Below, piece by piece: positions 20,777 to 23,376 of a stretch of DNA of 23,376 nucleotides. A program made the translations under genes and the position numbers. Below the pieces are notes generated by a model that worked only from the letters and a program-made list of their open reading frames with translations, ran no database searches and had not been told where the DNA came from. This DNA comes from a virus, in IMG/VR virus record IMGVR_UViG_3300031851_000195, positions 1 through 23,376 of that record, one strand, 5' to 3'. How positions within the stretch are numbered: the first letter of the stretch is position 1; every line of letters begins with the position of its first letter.

Positions 20777-22576
20777 TTACCAAGTAGACAGAGCTGTACG
20801 TTTCCAAATGTTAGTAGAACCGTCATGATCTGCTGTACAGTAGTAAATGTAGTTAGAATCTACAGCTATATCGCCTGCTTTGTCACCACTGTCTCCTGTA
20901 GCATCAAATGGTGTATATGTTGTTGCTACACTAAATCTATCGCCAGTTAATTTAACAGTAGTACCTGTTATAGAATTATCAGACTTCACAGGGCCTTTAT
21001 TATATAAAGTATCGTCACCGTTATCAGCATAAAAAGAATATCTATTAGTTACAGGTGTTGATCCACCTTTATCTGTTTTGGCCTTAACTGCTATTAGGTT
21101 TGTAGTTGTACCTGTTCCATCAGCTGATGCCCAAGCTTCAACACCAATTATATTAGTAGCATTAATGGCTCCAGTTGTGCCAGGATCTATTTCACCTTTA
21201 GTATAAATTCCTGTTATACCATTAATTGTTACTGCTGACGATTGGTTGTTGTTAACAATAGTATAAGTGTAATCGCCAAAGTTTTTAGTTGAATCAGTAG
21301 GATTATCAGCACCGTGTGTATACCCTGCTAATTCTAAAGTGTTATCTTTAGCTTGACCTTGTTTTTTATTGTTAGCATCAATATTAGCTGTTAATGTTTG
21401 CTTGTTAGCAAATACACTTGAATAATGTCTTCCTGAGTTGTCAACACTCTTATCAAACTTTACACCCATGCCGTGAACTCTAGCACCTAGTCCACCTGTA
21501 ATAGCTTCACCAATTTGTATCTTGCCTGTGCTTGTTTGAATTATGTTGCCTTTTGTATCTAGGTTTCCGCCTAGCTCTGGTGATGTATCTTCAACTAGGT
21601 TTTGTAAACCACTGCTGTTAATTGTTAAAGTATCTCCAGCTAATGATGTAGTAACATTTGTACCACCAGCAATTTTTAAATCTTCGCCATTACTAATTGT
21701 TCCAGCATTTGAACCATCGTCAACTAATGTCCAACTAGTCATAGCACTTGTAATATAACCAGCATCATTAGTCCATTGACTGATGTTACCAGTTTTATTT
21801 GTAAATGCTGTTGTTGAACTTGCTGTAACTGTTCCTGGAGATGAGTTAGTAATAGTTAAAGTATCGCCACTCATTGATGTAGTAATACCTGTACCACCAG
21901 CAATTTTTAAGTCTTCTCCGTTGCTGATTGTTCCAGCATTAGAACCATCGTCAACTACGTTAAATGTAACAGCTTGTGGGTTACTTGTATTATTAATAGT
22001 TAAAGTGTCGCCACTTATTGATGTACTAATACCTGTTCCACCTACTACAGTTAATGTATCTGTTGTTGAATTAGTTGTAGTTGAGCCAGACTCAGCATTA
22101 AAAGTTGTCCACTTATTGTCAGAACCAACAGCAACCGTTTGAAAGTTTAACCAGCCACCATTAACACGACCAACAAATTTATCTGTTGATGTATTGTAAT
22201 ACAAGTAACCATCTGCTGGACTACTTGGATTTGATGTTAGTGGTTTTAAAGCTAAAGTGTCTGTTGTTAATAAGTCTGAATAGACATTTGTAAATTCTTT
22301 AGTAGCTGAACCTAATGAATACGTTGCTGTAGTGTCAGGTTCAATACTGCTTTTTACTACAATTTTACCAGTACCTGAAGGATCTAAAATTATATCTTCA
22401 TTAGTAACTGTACCTGCTATTGTTGATCCTGATATATCTAAATTAGAATCAACAGCACCAACTTGCCATAGGCTTTCAAAGTTAGTATTTGTTTTGATTA
22501 AAGCGTCACGTAAGTAATCACCAGATCCGTCGTCTGCTGTTATTCCTACGTTTATAATCTGTCTTGTATATGCCAT
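20777..22576 (-). CDS. Tail fibre with internal repeats and shared N- and C-terminal modules
   Basis: This 599-residue protein is a phage fibre. Its N-terminus (IINVGITADDGSGDYLRDAL with KTNTNFESLW) is the attachment module shared with the next upstream gene. Then come DPSGTGKIVVKS-type beta repeats, a YLYYNTSTDKFVGRVNGGW module (about 120-140), and a repeated unit with VDDGSNAGTISNGEDLKIAG and SGDTLTI (two full copies and a partial one, about 165-320), followed by VEDTSPELGGNLDTKG (about 327-342), common in phage tails. The C-terminal DKAGDIAVDSNYIYYCTADH with NIWKRTAL is the tip module also found in the gene at 17637-18398. The start follows the upstream stop by 13 nt. Confidence 0.87.
   Translation of the reverse strand: MAYTRQIINVGITADDGSGDYLRDALIKTNTNFESLWQVGAVDSNLDISGSTIAGTVTNEDIILDPSGTGKIVVKSSIEPDTTATYSLGSATKEFTNVYSDLLTTDTLALKPLTSNPSSPADGYLYYNTSTDKFVGRVNGGWLNFQTVAVGSDNKWTTFNAESGSTTTNSTTDTLTVVGGTGISTSISGDTLTINNTSNPQAVTFNVVDDGSNAGTISNGEDLKIAGGTGITTSMSGDTLTITNSSPGTVTASSTTAFTNKTGNISQWTNDAGYITSAMTSWTLVDDGSNAGTISNGEDLKIAGGTNVTTSLAGDTLTINSSGLQNLVEDTSPELGGNLDTKGNIIQTSTGKIQIGEAITGGLGARVHGMGVKFDKSVDNSGRHYSSVFANKQTLTANIDANNKKQGQAKDNTLELAGYTHGADNPTDSTKNFGDYTYTIVNNNQSSAVTINGITGIYTKGEIDPGTTGAINATNIIGVEAWASADGTGTTTNLIAVKAKTDKGGSTPVTNRYSFYADNGDDTLYNKGPVKSDNSITGTTVKLTGDRFSVATTYTPFDATGDSGDKAGDIAVDSNYIYYCTADHDGSTNIWKRTALSTW
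21615..22060. repeat. Coding repeats inside the fibre gene
   Basis: Two long, diverged direct copies (about 21617-21733 and 21846-21967) and one partial copy (about 21985-22050) encode the DDGSNAGTISNGEDLKIAG/SGDTLTI units. Most differences are synonymous or conservative, so the copies arose by duplication and are kept by selection. They could support recombination that alters fibre length. Confidence 0.8.
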
Positions 22577-22589
22577 TAAGTATTACCTA

Positions 22590-23273
<684 letters not shown>

Positions 23274-23283
23274 TTATATATTG

Positions 23284-23291
23284 TATTTAGT
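23284..23291 (-). promoter_or_regulatory. Late-type promoter motif ACTAAATA for the fibre block
   Basis: The minus strand reads ACTAAATACAATATA about 26 nt before the ATG at 23258. The 3' end of the preceding gene is 14 nt further upstream. The same 15-base sequence, with one change at the second position (CATAAATACAATATA), precedes the gene at 3811. Confidence 0.6.
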
Positions 23292-23304
23292 ATGATTAAA
23301 TATC

Positions 23305-23376
23305 TTAAACAGCGAACGATTCGCCACATCCACATGATGCTTTAGCTTGTGGATTCTTTACAGCTAGGTATGATCC
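23305..23376 (-). CDS. A-type Fe-S cluster carrier (IscA/ErpA/HesB family), 3' end
   Basis: Only the last 23 codons are in the window, ending at TAA 23307-23305. They encode LAVKNPQAKASCGCGESFAV, the diagnostic C-terminus of HesB/IscA-type iron-sulfur carriers: the CGCG pair supplies two of the three cysteines that hold the cluster, and NP and SF positions also match. These proteins pass Fe-S clusters to apo-enzymes. The gene runs out of the window upstream, so the first cysteine cannot be checked. The window also has a radical SAM gene that needs [4Fe-4S] clusters. Confidence 0.85.
   Translation of the reverse strand, partial: GSYLAVKNPQAKASCGCGESFAV

Noticed and set aside
21615-22060. Possible CRISPR-like or tandem non-coding repeat
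   Set aside because: The repeats are long, few, diverged and in frame inside a coding sequence; there are no short identical repeats with unique spacers.
21543-22142. Two plus-strand open frames opposite the fibre gene
   Set aside because: They mirror the repeat structure of the real minus-strand fibre, have no ribosome binding site and give Val/Pro-rich shadow proteins.

Overview
The window looks like part of the genome of a T4-like marine myovirus of the cyanophage/pelagiphage kind. The evidence is a T4-type sliding-clamp loader ATPase (gp44 type), a PhoH-like ATPase, a GroES-like co-chaperonin, MazG, WYL_2-type and A-type Fe-S carrier genes, large repeat-containing tail-fibre proteins, ATGA/TAATG gene overlaps, very tight packing and visibly AT-rich DNA (not counted). 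I see no photosynthesis genes, tRNAs, integrase, transposase or CRISPR array. The host cannot be fixed from the sequence; an AT-rich marine alphaproteobacterium such as SAR11 would fit but is an inference.

Layout. Almost everything is on the minus strand, so the order of transcription runs from high to low coordinates. 23305-17637: end of an A-type Fe-S carrier gene, then four fibre/adhesin-type proteins (two share an N-terminal module, three share C-terminal tip modules, one has four putative Ig-like repeats). 17549-14670: a metabolic operon of mazG, rpiB, a small protein-kinase-fold protein, two unknowns and an orphan piece of C-family DNA polymerase palm. 14641-13328: a conserved-looking disordered protein, the GroES-like gene and a small helical protein. 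13291-10285: a 51-aa membrane ORF, the clamp loader, a radical SAM/SPASM-type protein and two unknowns. 10191-7051: an OB-like protein, membrane and zinc-knuckle-like small proteins, a WYL_2 protein and a GT-B glycosyltransferase. 3811-1: two unknowns and a probable lysis module (GH19 endolysin, Rz-like and Rz1-like overlapping pair, an unknown, a small membrane protein, start of another gene).

A plus-strand island (3982-7054) interrupts this. It holds phoH, two very small membrane proteins ending in a strong bidirectional terminator, and an overlapping pair made of a membrane coiled-coil protein and a Cys-rich secreted protein. One HAD-phosphatase gene inside the island is on the minus strand.

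Regulation is unusually legible. Five minus-strand and one plus-strand sigma70-type promoters (TTGACN, 16-18 nt, TATAAT-like) stand before metabolic/replication genes. A second motif, (A/C/G/T)(A/C)TAAATA-C, resembling the T4 late promoter TATAAATA, stands before fibre, lysis and several other genes and often overlaps the previous stop codon. In four places (two of each class) the spacing puts the expected +1 exactly on the A of the start codon with no Shine-Dalgarno sequence, which suggests leaderless mRNAs. I regard this as the most interesting signal. Next are the orphan polymerase palm fragment, the radical SAM enzyme beside the clamp loader, and the rpiB/kinase-like pair.
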